NCBI RefSeq assembly: GCF_019492185.1
Contig: NZ_JAICCF010000003.1
Span: 62,001-126,000, forward strand
Length of the DNA stretch: 64,000 nucleotides
Reading direction: 5' to 3'
DNA from: Chitinophaga rhizophila
Lineage (GTDB): Bacteria > Bacteroidota > Bacteroidia > Chitinophagales > Chitinophagaceae
Shown here: piece after piece, positions 9,540-18,496 of the stretch
Layout: each line of letters opens with the position of its first letter
How positions within the stretch are numbered: position 1 is the stretch's first letter
Translations under genes and position numbers: made by a program
Notes under the pieces: model-generated
Seen by the model: only the letters and a program-made list of their open reading frames with translations
What the model was told of the DNA's origin: nothing
The model's database searches: none

Positions 9540-10502
9540 ATGGTAAAAGATATTAAACCGTTAAATGAGAAAGAGACACGCGCAGGCTTTGGAGAAGGTA
9601 TATTAGAAGCTGGGCGTAAAAATCCGAATGTAGTCGCACTGACCGCCGACCTGTTGGGTTCTATGAAACTGAATGCCTTTATTAAGGAGTTTCCTGACCG
9701 CTTTGTACAAGTAGGTATCGCAGAAGCTAATATGATAGGTATTGCTGCCGGTATGACCATCGGTGGTAAAATCCCTTATACAACTACATTTGCAAACTTT
9801 TCTACCGGCCGTGTATACGACCAGATCCGCCAGTCAGTTGCCTATTCCGGCAAAAACGTTAAGATCTGTGCCTCACACGCTGGTCTGACACTCGGTGAAG
9901 ATGGTGCTACTCACCAGATTCTCGAAGATATAGGTATGATGAAAATGCTGCCTGGTATGACTGTCATCGTTCCTTGCGATTTCAACCAGACCAAAGCTGC
10001 TACCATTGCAATTGCTGACTACGAAGGGCCTGTGTACCTGCGTTTTGGCCGTCCGAAATGGCCTAACTTCACTCCAGAAGATCAGCAATTCGAGGTAGGT
10101 AAAGCCCAGGTACTGCACGAAGGAACAGATATTACCCTGTTCGCCTGCGGTCACATGGTATGGTTATCTGTTGAAGCAGGTAAGATCCTGGAAGAAAAGG
10201 GGTACAGCGTAGAAATCATCAATATACATACTATTAAACCGCTGGATGAAGAAGCAGTACTGCGTTCTATCCAGAAAACCGGTTGTGCGGTAACTGCGGA
10301 AGAGCATAATGTGCTGGGCGGTCTGGGTGACAGCATTGCACAGGTAGCTTCCCGTAATCATCCAATTCCGATCGAATACGTAGGTACAAATGATACTTTC
10401 GGTGAAAGTGGTAAACCACTGGACCTGTTGAAAAAATATGGTCTGGATGCAGAACATATCGTTGCTGCTGCTGAAAAAGCAATAGCAAGGAAGAAGAAAT
10501 AA
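9540..10502 (+). CDS. Transketolase, C-terminal subunit (split transketolase)
   Basis: A 320-aa protein equal to the pyrimidine-binding plus C-terminal domains of transketolase. The pyrimidine domain shows QVGIAEANMIGIAAGM (with the catalytic Glu) and ASHAGLTLGEDGATHQ. The C-terminal domain shows INIHTIKPLDEE and TAEEHNVLGGLG. Split transketolases need a separate thiamine-diphosphate-binding N-terminal subunit, usually encoded directly upstream. Here the upstream gene is galE, and no N-terminal half is found in the window. It acts in the non-oxidative pentose phosphate pathway if the partner is elsewhere. A terminator follows at 10527-10557. Confidence 0.88.
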   Translation: MVKDIKPLNEKETRAGFGEGILEAGRKNPNVVALTADLLGSMKLNAFIKEFPDRFVQVGIAEANMIGIAAGMTIGGKIPYTTTFANFSTGRVYDQIRQSVAYSGKNVKICASHAGLTLGEDGATHQILEDIGMMKMLPGMTVIVPCDFNQTKAATIAIADYEGPVYLRFGRPKWPNFTPEDQQFEVGKAQVLHEGTDITLFACGHMVWLSVEAGKILEEKGYSVEIINIHTIKPLDEEAVLRSIQKTGCAVTAEEHNVLGGLGDSIAQVASRNHPIPIEYVGTNDTFGESGKPLDLLKKYGLDAEHIVAAAEKAIARKKK

Positions 10503-10526
10503 TCTGCTTCAGATTAAACTTTATGT

Positions 10527-10557
10527 AAAAAAAGCCATCTTACAGATGGTTTTTTTT
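10527..10557 (+). terminator. Intrinsic terminator after the transketolase subunit
   Basis: A short hairpin, AAAGCCATCT / AGATGG with a TAC loop, is followed by eight T residues. Confidence 0.7.
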
Positions 10558-10579
10558 ATTTAAACCATTTAACCTAAGA

Positions 10580-11131
10580 ATGAGCATACAGCAGGATGAC
10601 AAGACTTTATTGGCTATATACCGGGACCCGGCCACCAGGGAGAAGGGTTTCACGTATATCATCCAGAAGTACCAGGAGCGGCTGTACTGGCATATAAGAC
10701 GGCTGGTACTCGACCATGACGACGCCAATGATGTACTCCAGAATGTATTTGTGAAAGTCTGGAAGAACCTGGAAGGATTTCGTGAGGATGCCCAGCTGTA
10801 TACCTGGTTATATAAGATAGCCACGAATGAATGCCTGACGTTCCTCGAAAAGCAGAAGAAAAACAATGCTGTTTCACTATCAGATGTAGAAACAGGTCTT
10901 AGTAATACGCTAAAGGCAGATGCCCAGTTCGATCCTAATAAACTGGAATGGAAATTACAGAAAGCCATACTGGGGTTACCCGAAAAACAGCGGATCGTTT
11001 TTAACCTACGGTATTATGATGAGATGCCTTACGAAGAAATGAGCCGTGTATTAGATACCTCGGAAGGTGCACTAAAAGCTTCCTACCACCACGCCGTAAA
11101 AAAGATAGAAGAGTTCATAAGGAATAGCTGA
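10580..11131 (+). CDS. ECF-type RNA polymerase sigma factor
   Basis: A 183-aa sigma-70 family member with only regions 2 and 4. Region 2 covers about residues 20-90 (DANDVLQNVFVKVWKNL and the YTWLYKIATNECL helix). Region 4 covers about 120-175 (LPEKQRIVFNLRYYDEMPYEEMS, then the helix-turn-helix with SEGALKASYHHAVKKI). It directs transcription of a stress- or envelope-related regulon. It is followed after 101 bp by a single-pass membrane protein and a CpxP-like periplasmic protein, a common arrangement for sigma, anti-sigma and sensor. Expression control of the three genes as a unit is inferred. Confidence 0.93.
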   Translation: MSIQQDDKTLLAIYRDPATREKGFTYIIQKYQERLYWHIRRLVLDHDDANDVLQNVFVKVWKNLEGFREDAQLYTWLYKIATNECLTFLEKQKKNNAVSLSDVETGLSNTLKADAQFDPNKLEWKLQKAILGLPEKQRIVFNLRYYDEMPYEEMSRVLDTSEGALKASYHHAVKKIEEFIRNS

Positions 11132-11232
11132 AAACGCGACATCTTTGTACTTTTATGCGGTGAATTACACTTTTTTAGAGACGAAACCACAATTTTTTAA
11201 ACTATTACTATCTTCCGCTGTCTAAAAGCTGT

Positions 11233-12168
11233 ATGATATCCAGAGATAACGATATTGCGAACGAACTGCGGGACATCATTCCCCAGACTGACTGGATCGG
11301 CATTAAACCTATCTTCGGACAGGTTCCTGCCGGGTATTTCGATCAGCTGCCGGGAAAGATACTCCAGAAGGTACATGCTGCAGAAGTGGCCGAAGAGCTG
11401 GAAACGCTCTCTCCGCTGCTGGCTGAGGTACCTAAATCCGTTTCTTTATCTATACCTCCGGATTATTTCAACCAATTATCGCACAATATTTTACTCAATA
11501 TAGCTGCCGCAGCGCACACAACGAGTTTAGCTGAAGAAGAACAATCAGCTTTCCTGTCCGGTTTGCCGAAAGCGTTCCCTCTGTCAGCCCCGGACGAATA
11601 CTTCAGTCAGTTGCCAGCTCAGCTCCTGCAAAAGATCCGTACAACTGAGGTGGAAGAGGAGCTGTCTTCGCTGTCACCTTTGCTTGCGGACATGCCCAGG
11701 ACACATCCACTGTCTGCACCTGCCGGCTATTTTGACAACCTCACAACTGAAATCATGGCGACCATTGCAGCGCCTGTTACTGCAATACCTGCAACTGTTA
11801 CATATGACCAGTCTTACCCACAGGCCCCTGCGCCAGTGATCAGGAAGATGAATACCCGCCGTTATATCAAACTGGCTATTGCAGCCAGCCTGATAGCCAC
11901 AGTAAGTATCAGCACACTTTTCTTTGTGAGAGACAATAATCGCTCTATCAGCACAGTAGAAAATGCCCTGGTAAATGTCAGCGATCAGGAAATCATGGAC
12001 TACCTGCAATCCCACACAGACGCTTTTGATAGAGAAGAACTGGCCATTTACGATCCCATTGCGGAAGAAAGTAACAATATCACGGAAGTAGACGAATTAC
12101 CTGCAGAAGCCATTCAACACTATTTAGATAACACCGGTTTGTTAAAAGAAAGCCTAACCGAGAATTGA
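11233..12168 (+). CDS. Single-pass membrane protein with four internal repeats, putative anti-sigma factor
   Basis: A 311-aa protein. Its N-terminal half contains four copies of a motif centred on Tyr-Phe (YF at residues 35, 78, 123 and 166, period 43-45). The pattern is P-x-x-YF-x-x-L followed by an Ile/Leu-rich helix. Two copies are further joined by nearly identical linkers (EELETLSPLLAEVP and EELSSLSPLLADMP). A membrane segment lies at about 212-232, and the acidic C-terminal 80 residues would be periplasmic. Position directly after an ECF sigma gene and the cytoplasm-membrane-periplasm layout fit an anti-sigma factor. No classical zinc anti-sigma motif was seen. The next gene begins 1 bp after its stop. 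Confidence 0.8.
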   Translation: MISRDNDIANELRDIIPQTDWIGIKPIFGQVPAGYFDQLPGKILQKVHAAEVAEELETLSPLLAEVPKSVSLSIPPDYFNQLSHNILLNIAAAAHTTSLAEEEQSAFLSGLPKAFPLSAPDEYFSQLPAQLLQKIRTTEVEEELSSLSPLLADMPRTHPLSAPAGYFDNLTTEIMATIAAPVTAIPATVTYDQSYPQAPAPVIRKMNTRRYIKLAIAASLIATVSISTLFFVRDNNRSISTVENALVNVSDQEIMDYLQSHTDAFDREELAIYDPIAEESNNITEVDELPAEAIQHYLDNTGLLKESLTEN

Positions 12169-12169
12169 G

Positions 12170-12643
12170 ATGAAACATTTTTACACACTTTCTATATTTA
12201 TTGTTCTCACATTGTTTTGCCGCCCTCCGGCTAGCCGTGCGCAGCAGGGTAGTGACGATCAGATGAAGGACCGTATCCGCGCAGCAGAAATTGCATATCT
12301 GTCGCAGAAACTCGACCTGACCCCTGATGAAGCACAAAAATTCTGGCCCTTATATAATAAATACACAAAAGAAGTCGAGATCCTGATAGCAGAACGCCGC
12401 AAGCATAATGCTGGCCAGAAAACTGCCAATCAGCCCACTGACCAGAAAGAATTAGGGTATGAGCGTAGAATGCTGGATATAAAAACACATTATAGCCAGG
12501 AATTTCAGAAAGTATTACCTGCCGCCAAAGCAGGAAATGTATTCAGGTCAGAGAGAGAGTTCCGCCACGAATTGATTCGCGCAATGAAGGACAGACAAAG
12601 CAGGAATGTGAACGGCCCCGGTGCCAGACGCTTCAGACAATAA
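12170..12643 (+). CDS. CpxP/Spy-like periplasmic protein, putative sensor for the ECF sigma system
   Basis: A 157-aa secreted protein with a signal peptide ending near SRAQ (residues 20-25). A helical region follows, carrying the LDLTPDEAQKFWPLYNKY motif, typical of LTPEQ-containing Spy/CpxP-like or ECF-sensor proteins. The C-terminus is very basic. Translation is coupled to the membrane protein before it, since only one base separates stop and start. It probably acts in the periplasm, sensing envelope state or binding misfolded protein. That role is inferred from family and position. Confidence 0.75.
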   Translation: MKHFYTLSIFIVLTLFCRPPASRAQQGSDDQMKDRIRAAEIAYLSQKLDLTPDEAQKFWPLYNKYTKEVEILIAERRKHNAGQKTANQPTDQKELGYERRMLDIKTHYSQEFQKVLPAAKAGNVFRSEREFRHELIRAMKDRQSRNVNGPGARRFRQ

Positions 12644-12677
12644 AGACATTACAGGAACACACAAAAGTCATAAATAC

Positions 12678-12711
12678 AAAGGCCCTGATCTAAGAAGATC
12701 AGGGCCTTTTA
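12678..12711 (+). terminator. Strong intrinsic terminator after the sigma operon
   Basis: A perfect stem, AAGGCCCTGATCT with AGATCAGGGCCTT around a 4-nt loop, is followed by a T-run. The A-run before it makes it possibly bidirectional, serving the minus-strand operon ending at 12824 as well. Confidence 0.8.
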
Positions 12712-12823
12712 TTATAAGTTACACCATGCAGTGTTGTCCAAATAGAGCATATAATGTATTCTTTTGCCTGGTAGCCGACATTGGCTACAAACCAGCTATA
12801 CAACCGGCCATTGGCTTTATAGA

Positions 12824-13573
12824 TTACTGAAACTTGCCGAACGGCACCTTGGAGTCATGATAGTAAAGGAAAGTCCATCCATCGCGAGTACCTCTTTCCT
12901 TGAACTGCTCACGTAATTCCATTCCTTTCTTGCCATCGTAATCATATTTGGCAGCGAAACGACGCTTCAGGTAGGATACCTGTGGTGCTTCATCTCCACC
13001 GAAGAAGATCTTGTCATCGCCGGTATCGATCAGGAATGTCTGATGATAAGGGCAGTGACCGCCAGTAATCTCGTAAGTAATATATCCGTCAATGACACCA
13101 TTACCTTCTGTAAAGACAACATTATCACGTTCCTTCAGGATACGTACGTCTTCTGCCAGGTAAGATTTACCGTCGTTGTCCAGTGCATACTGCATTTCCT
13201 GTGCATTCACATAATAAGTAGCATGTGGAAAGCTGAGGCTGCGTTGTCCGGAAACAGGATCTACAACCGAGATACCACCTGAATGATCTTTATGGAGGTG
13301 GCTCATCAACACTTTAGTAATATCCATCGGATTAACGCCATTATTGATCAGATGCTGGTGGATCTGCAATACACCGTCTTCGTTACGGTAGCCCAGGCCG
13401 GCATCCAGGAGTATATAATCCTGATCAGTGATGACCAGGAAAGGCTGGATCTCGACCAGCAGGGAACCGCCGGTACGTTGCTGCATATTGTCTTTCTGAG
13501 GATCGTACGGAATAAACTTCTTTGTCGCGTCTACTGTAAAAGCCCCTTCTGATAGTGGTATAATACGTGCCAT
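12824..13573 (-). CDS. MBL-fold metallo-hydrolase
   Basis: A 249-aa metallo-beta-lactamase-fold enzyme. The metal site is visible as MSHLHKDHSGG near residue 90, a His in TGGHCPYHQTF near 170, and the Asp in FFGGDEAP near 190. An N-terminal DAGLGYRN motif precedes these. There is no signal peptide, so it is cytoplasmic. The substrate is unknown; the group includes lactonases and glyoxalase-II-like hydrolases. It starts 17 bp after rodA on the same strand and may be the last gene of the mre operon. Confidence 0.82.
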   Translation of the reverse strand: MARIIPLSEGAFTVDATKKFIPYDPQKDNMQQRTGGSLLVEIQPFLVITDQDYILLDAGLGYRNEDGVLQIHQHLINNGVNPMDITKVLMSHLHKDHSGGISVVDPVSGQRSLSFPHATYYVNAQEMQYALDNDGKSYLAEDVRILKERDNVVFTEGNGVIDGYITYEITGGHCPYHQTFLIDTGDDKIFFGGDEAPQVSYLKRRFAAKYDYDGKKGMELREQFKERGTRDGWTFLYYHDSKVPFGKFQ

Positions 13574-13590
13574 TCACCAAAGATAGGCAA

Positions 13591-14880
13591 CTATCGTAAA
13601 ACCATCTGCCTGTCGGCATCCAAACGCAGCATGATGAAGATAAGCATCGTAAACGTCATCAGGGAAGAACCTCCGTAACTGACCAGTGGTAAAGGAATAC
13701 CAATTACCGGTGCAAGACCGATAGTCATCGAAATATTGATGGCCATATGGAAGAAAATAATACTGGCCACCCCGTAGGCATATACCCGGCTGAATGTCGA
13801 TCGCTGTCGTTCAGCCACAAAAATGATCCGTAAGAGGAGGGCTACGTATAGGCCTATGAATATGATTGAGCCTACAAAGCCAAAGTCTTCACCAACGGTA
13901 CAGAAGATAAAGTCAGTACTCTGTTCAGGTACGAAGTCGTAACGGGTCTGGGTGCCTTTGAGGTACCCTTTTCCAATAATGCCGCCGGAACCGATGGCGA
14001 TCATACTTTGACGCGTATTATAAGTTGCCTTGGGGTCATTTTCCTTACCCAGCATTACTTCAATACGGCGTACCTGGTAGTCTTTCAGGACTTTGGTAAA
14101 GGCGAAGGGTACTATAAACATTACAAACACCGAACAGAAGGCCCATATACCAAGTATTAATGCCAGCCTGGAACGGTTACGTTTGATTTCCCTCCGGCTG
14201 AAGTAGACAACCAGCATCGTAATGACGGAGAATATAATGAAGAGAATGTTCTTATCTACCAGCAGAGCCGACAGTACGAGTACAATCCCTGAGAATGCGA
14301 TAACGAGTAATACGCCTGGCAGCCCTTCCCTGTACATCACGAGGAAAAATGAGAAATATACCAGTGCAAGACCTGTTTCAGACTGCAGGATAATGATAAC
14401 ACATGGAATCATTGCCAGAGATACCGCGATCAGCCTGGAACGCAGTTTAGTAAAGTCAGTTTCCAGGGATGACAGGTATTTAGCAATAGCCAGGTTAGTA
14501 CAGAGCTTTGTCAGCTCAGCAGGCTGAAACTGGAAACCACCAATTACCAGCCAGGAGTGCGAACCTTTTACATCTTTACCAATACCCAATACCAGCAATA
14601 GCAGCAATATACCTCCTGCATACAGCAGATTAGCTGTGGCGGTGAAGAATTTACTGTCTGTCAGCCAGATGATGGTTGCCAGTACTGCGGATACACCCAG
14701 CCACATCAGCTGGCGGGAATAGTTTTTATTGAGGTGGATGATATCACCCCAGATGTTATCGCCTTCCCTGTATTCAGCTGCGAAGATCGATAACAGGCCC
14801 ACCATCACTATACCGAGGTAAAGACCCATGATAGGCCAGTCAATACCTTCTGTCAATTTTATTTGCTGCCGACGGTTCAT
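13591..14880 (-). CDS. rodA: Rod shape-determining protein RodA (SEDS peptidoglycan polymerase)
   Basis: A 429-aa SEDS-family glycosyltransferase polymerising lipid II during cell elongation. About ten membrane segments are evident. Family motifs include QFQPAELTKLC near residue 117, GSGGIIGKGYLKGTQTRYDFVPEQSTDF near 285-315, and GIPLPLVSYGGSS near the C-terminus. The large loop with the essential Asp is present. It follows the PBP2 gene by 6 bp, its cognate transpeptidase partner. Length is slightly above the usual 370-400 aa because of extended loops. Confidence 0.95.
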   Translation of the reverse strand: MNRRQQIKLTEGIDWPIMGLYLGIVMVGLLSIFAAEYREGDNIWGDIIHLNKNYSRQLMWLGVSAVLATIIWLTDSKFFTATANLLYAGGILLLLLVLGIGKDVKGSHSWLVIGGFQFQPAELTKLCTNLAIAKYLSSLETDFTKLRSRLIAVSLAMIPCVIIILQSETGLALVYFSFFLVMYREGLPGVLLVIAFSGIVLVLSALLVDKNILFIIFSVITMLVVYFSRREIKRNRSRLALILGIWAFCSVFVMFIVPFAFTKVLKDYQVRRIEVMLGKENDPKATYNTRQSMIAIGSGGIIGKGYLKGTQTRYDFVPEQSTDFIFCTVGEDFGFVGSIIFIGLYVALLLRIIFVAERQRSTFSRVYAYGVASIIFFHMAINISMTIGLAPVIGIPLPLVSYGGSSLMTFTMLIFIMLRLDADRQMVLR

Positions 14881-14886
14881 AACTGA

Positions 14887-16842
14887 TTAATCCCTGAAGT
14901 ATTGTTTAAGTATCTGATCAGATGTCATTTTAGCGCTGGCCCCGTTTAGGGAGTCCAGTTTTGATTTCTCCCGCACTACCGGGTCGAGCGTATTGTATTC
15001 CAGCAAGGTCTTCATCTGTGGCTTGCGTTTCACAGATATAGTATCATGCAGGTATTTCTCCATGATCAGACTTGCGATTGGCGCAGCGTAGGTACTACCA
15101 TAACCGGCGTTTTCCACAATTACTGCAATAGCGATCTTCGGATTATCTCTGGGAGCGAAGGCTACGAATACGGAGTGGTTCTTCAGTTTAGTCAGTTTAC
15201 CATTTACGATGGCATTGTTCTCTGCCGTACCTGTCTTACCACAAACAATCTCGTTTTCTATTCTTGCTGACACACCAGTACCTTTATCCACAACGTCCTG
15301 CATACCATATATTACTGGCATATAGGAGGAGTCGGAGACTTTTGCTACGGTATGTTTCTCCTTATATTTCTTAAGAAGCTCAGTATCATCGTTGTCAATT
15401 TTGTCAACGAAATGCGGCAGGTAGTAGAAGCCTTTATTGGCGATGATACACATGGCATTGGCCATCTGCAGTGGTGTAGCCACTACCTGGCCCTGGCCCA
15501 TACCCACATAAAGTTCAGAGCAGGAGTTCCATTGGCCGCGGTACAGTTTATTCATACCAGCAGTGTCAATTGCTTTACCGCCGGATTCACCCGGTATGTC
15601 TATACCGAGTTTATGTCCGAGACCGAAGGAGGATATATAGTCATGCCAGTGCTGGTGTCCTTTTTTTACACCACCCCACTTTGCGGCATCTACCTCCATG
15701 CGATAGAGATGGACGAAATAAGCGTTACATGAGTTGGCAATGGCCAGACGCAGGTTAGCTGCGTGACCGGCATTATGGTGCGTACAGGCAATTGCACGGC
15801 CGCAATAGGTATAGGCACCACCACACGGGAAACCGAAGCTGGGAGTAATTACGCCTTCATCGAGTGCAATCAGTGCCGTCAGCGGCTTCATAGCAGACCC
15901 TGGTGGGTAGCCTGCCTGGATAGCACGGTTGAACAGTGGCTTGGTTGTATCTGTAAAGAGGCGGCTGAAGTTTCGGGTACGATATGAACCAGTAAGCAGG
16001 TTCGGGTCGAAGGTCGGGGCGCTGACCATGGTCAGGATACCGCCCGTACGCGGATCGATGGCTACGATACTACCGATCTTATTACGCATCAGCTGTTCTC
16101 CTAATACCTGCAGATCGACATCCAGTGACAGGCGCAGGTTTTTACCAGCGATGGCGGCAGTATCAAACTCCCCTTTTTCGTAAGGGCCTTGCGGGCGGTT
16201 CAGGTTATCTTTTACAAGGTACTGGATACCGCGTTGGCCCATTAATACACTTTCGTAGGTTCTCTCCAGACCAGTCATCCCCAGATAATCGCCCTGATTA
16301 TAGGCGCTATATGCCGGTTTTTGCAGCATCTGAGGGGATACTTCGCCGATATAGCCAAGGATATTGGCGGCGGCGTTAAAAGGGTAGGAGCGGATCTGAC
16401 GTTGCACCAGCTCAAAGCCTGGCTGGAACATATACATACTTTCCTGCAGGCGGCCGAACATATCGGGGGGCAGCAGGGGGTAAAATATGGAGACGCGGCG
16501 GCTGCCGTTTTTGATGATAGCGGTAGTGATACGTTTTCTAAACTCCTCTTTATCAATGCGAAGGATTTCGCACATATAGGTAGTATCTATCCCTTTAACG
16601 CTGATAGGAGTAACCACGAGGTCATACATAGCATCATTACTAAGGATACTACGGCCTTTGCGGTCATAGATAATTCCACGGCTGGGATATACCACTTTGC
16701 GGAGTACGGCGTTGGCATCTGCAAGCTTGGAGTATTTCTTTTCGACAATCTGCAGAAAGAATAACCTGGTAATGATCAGTATGACCATTCCTAGGATAAT
16801 GAACTGAATGACTCTTTTCCTGGGCTGATTATAAACAGACAT
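14887..16842 (-). CDS. mrdA: Penicillin-binding protein 2 (elongation transpeptidase)
   Basis: A 651-aa class B PBP that cross-links peptidoglycan in the periplasm with RodA. Residues 11-31 form the single N-terminal membrane anchor. The dimerisation/pedestal domain spans about 50-230. The transpeptidase domain spans about 255-620 with SAMK (S316, K319), SCN (S371-N373) and KTGT (K536-T539). All three catalytic motifs are intact. The last 40 residues are a variable tail. It sits in the order mreB-mreC-mreD-mrdA-rodA, the usual elongasome operon, but about 200 bp separate it from mreD. Confidence 0.95.
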   Translation of the reverse strand: MSVYNQPRKRVIQFIILGMVILIITRLFFLQIVEKKYSKLADANAVLRKVVYPSRGIIYDRKGRSILSNDAMYDLVVTPISVKGIDTTYMCEILRIDKEEFRKRITTAIIKNGSRRVSIFYPLLPPDMFGRLQESMYMFQPGFELVQRQIRSYPFNAAANILGYIGEVSPQMLQKPAYSAYNQGDYLGMTGLERTYESVLMGQRGIQYLVKDNLNRPQGPYEKGEFDTAAIAGKNLRLSLDVDLQVLGEQLMRNKIGSIVAIDPRTGGILTMVSAPTFDPNLLTGSYRTRNFSRLFTDTTKPLFNRAIQAGYPPGSAMKPLTALIALDEGVITPSFGFPCGGAYTYCGRAIACTHHNAGHAANLRLAIANSCNAYFVHLYRMEVDAAKWGGVKKGHQHWHDYISSFGLGHKLGIDIPGESGGKAIDTAGMNKLYRGQWNSCSELYVGMGQGQVVATPLQMANAMCIIANKGFYYLPHFVDKIDNDDTELLKKYKEKHTVAKVSDSSYMPVIYGMQDVVDKGTGVSARIENEIVCGKTGTAENNAIVNGKLTKLKNHSVFVAFAPRDNPKIAIAVIVENAGYGSTYAAPIASLIMEKYLHDTISVKRKPQMKTLLEYNTLDPVVREKSKLDSLNGASAKMTSDQILKQYFRD

Positions 16843-17039
16843 TTACGCTGAATAATGTGGCCACTTCACGGCCTCCCCCACCGTCTGGCAGAAAGATGAA
16901 GCAAGCGACCTGTTGCTTTAAAAATAAACTTACTATTCCTTCTTAAAGATAGATATACGTTCTGTGCTTCGGTTTATTGTTCTTATAATTAACAAAACAT
17001 AATCTCTCAAAAAATATGGTCTTTCTTCTGGTTCCCGGC

Positions 17040-17549
17040 CTACTTCCTGGAAAAGAACAATAATTCATACAGCACAATCAGCAGGATACTGGCAGCTGTT
17101 GATAATAGGATCTTCAAAAGCAGGTAGAAAAAGCTTGCAAAGCTGAACACTTCCAGTGGGAAATACACCAGATTGTGCAAAAATACAAGTATTGCGATAT
17201 AGGTCAGGAATTGGGAAACCCCCATGCTGGTCATGGAAGGTGTTTTCTGGGTTGTTTCAAAACCTCCCTGTGGTGATAATATGTTAATGATGAAAGGGCG
17301 CAGGTAAGCAATAAATATGCATGCAGCAGCGTGCATACCCATGGTGTTCATGAACATGTCCATACCAAGGCCCATCAGCAATGCCAGCAGCATAAGCGCC
17401 GGACGGGGCAGGTTAAATGGCAGCAACAGTACGAACAACATATACAGGTTAAGTCCGACCAGCTGGTGCAGCAGGATATTATTCAGTACAAATACCTGCA
17501 ACAGCAGTAAGAGCACGAAGCGGATAATATTTCTTAACAGTATACTCAT
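17040..17549 (-). CDS. mreD: Rod shape-determining protein MreD
   Basis: A 169-aa integral membrane protein with five to six hydrophobic segments and almost no soluble loops. Sequence conservation in MreD is low. The call rests on size, topology (LLLQVFVLNNILL; LLMGLGMDMF) and position: its start overlaps the 3' end of mreC by 4 bp and the PBP2/RodA genes follow. It is a scaffold component of the elongasome at the inner membrane. Confidence 0.85.
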   Translation of the reverse strand: MSILLRNIIRFVLLLLLQVFVLNNILLHQLVGLNLYMLFVLLLPFNLPRPALMLLALLMGLGMDMFMNTMGMHAAACIFIAYLRPFIINILSPQGGFETTQKTPSMTSMGVSQFLTYIAILVFLHNLVYFPLEVFSFASFFYLLLKILLSTAASILLIVLYELLFFSRK

Positions 17550-18433
17550 TTAATCAGCCTGTAGGTTGAATCTTCTAAAGATTGTTGTTCCTCCTTCAGC
17601 ATATTGTCAATGACATATACGTACTGAAGGTTATAAAAGTTGGTAGCCAGTTTGATCCTGATGGTATAAGAGGTACTGGATTTATCGGCAAGGGCATAGG
17701 ATTCTACGTAGCCGATAGGGATATTTTCAGGGAAGAGGGCAGAGTAACCACTGGTTACTACAGTATCTCCTTTGATGAGTTTTACACTTTTCGGTACATC
17801 TTCCATTACTGCATATCCGGCTTCTCCACCGTACCAGCGTACGGTACCCATTTCTTTGCTGTAGTTTAGTCTGGCGCTGAAGCCAAAGTTCCTTCCTTTA
17901 GCCAGGAGGGACAGTACTACGGCATAGTTTTCATTCACACTACGGACAACACCCACAACACCGCCCGGTCCAACTACACCCATATTCGGCTTAATACCGT
18001 CAGCGCTACCGCGTCTGATGGTGATGTAGTTAATCGGATTATTAACGCTGTTGTTTACCACTTTAGCTTCTTTGTACAGATAACGGCGTACTTCAGAACC
18101 GATCACCTTACGGGTAGTATCAGTGCTATAGTGACGGATGGTATCCGTTTTTACAATATTGTTAATGGTAACGCTATCGAAGCTGGTGCGCAGCATATTA
18201 TGGAGGCGGGCATTTTCTTTCACCAGGCTATCGTTAGTAGCTTTAAGGTGGAAGTAATATTCCACATTGTTGTAACGCTCGTATAATCTGGCGCTTAAAC
18301 TATTGGCTGAGTTGAGGTAGGCTGATTTCTGAATATCGTTGTTCCGGAATACCAGCACAATACAAATCACTTCCAGCAGCAGAAACAGAAAAAAATTAAA
18401 ATAGCGCCTAAAGAAAATGATGAGATTACGCAC
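17546..18433 (-). CDS. mreC: Rod shape-determining protein MreC
   Basis: A 295-aa bitopic protein. An N-terminal membrane segment covers about residues 10-29 and a coiled coil about 55-85. The periplasmic beta-rich core contains the characteristic NYITIRRGSADGIKPNMGVVGPGGVVG stretch (split across about 140-170) and VVTSGYSALFPENIPIGYV. It links cytoplasmic MreB filaments to PBP2 and RodA. It is translationally coupled with mreD through a 4-bp overlap, and mreB lies 63 bp upstream. Confidence 0.94.
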   Translation of the reverse strand: MRNLIIFFRRYFNFFLFLLLEVICIVLVFRNNDIQKSAYLNSANSLSARLYERYNNVEYYFHLKATNDSLVKENARLHNMLRTSFDSVTINNIVKTDTIRHYSTDTTRKVIGSEVRRYLYKEAKVVNNSVNNPINYITIRRGSADGIKPNMGVVGPGGVVGVVRSVNENYAVVLSLLAKGRNFGFSARLNYSKEMGTVRWYGGEAGYAVMEDVPKSVKLIKGDTVVTSGYSALFPENIPIGYVESYALADKSSTSYTIRIKLATNFYNLQYVYVIDNMLKEEQQSLEDSTYRLIK

Positions 18434-18496
18434 AGGACTTATTTTCTTGGTAGAAGATGTCCAGGACAGCTAAGCGGCCCTGGACATTTCCTGATT

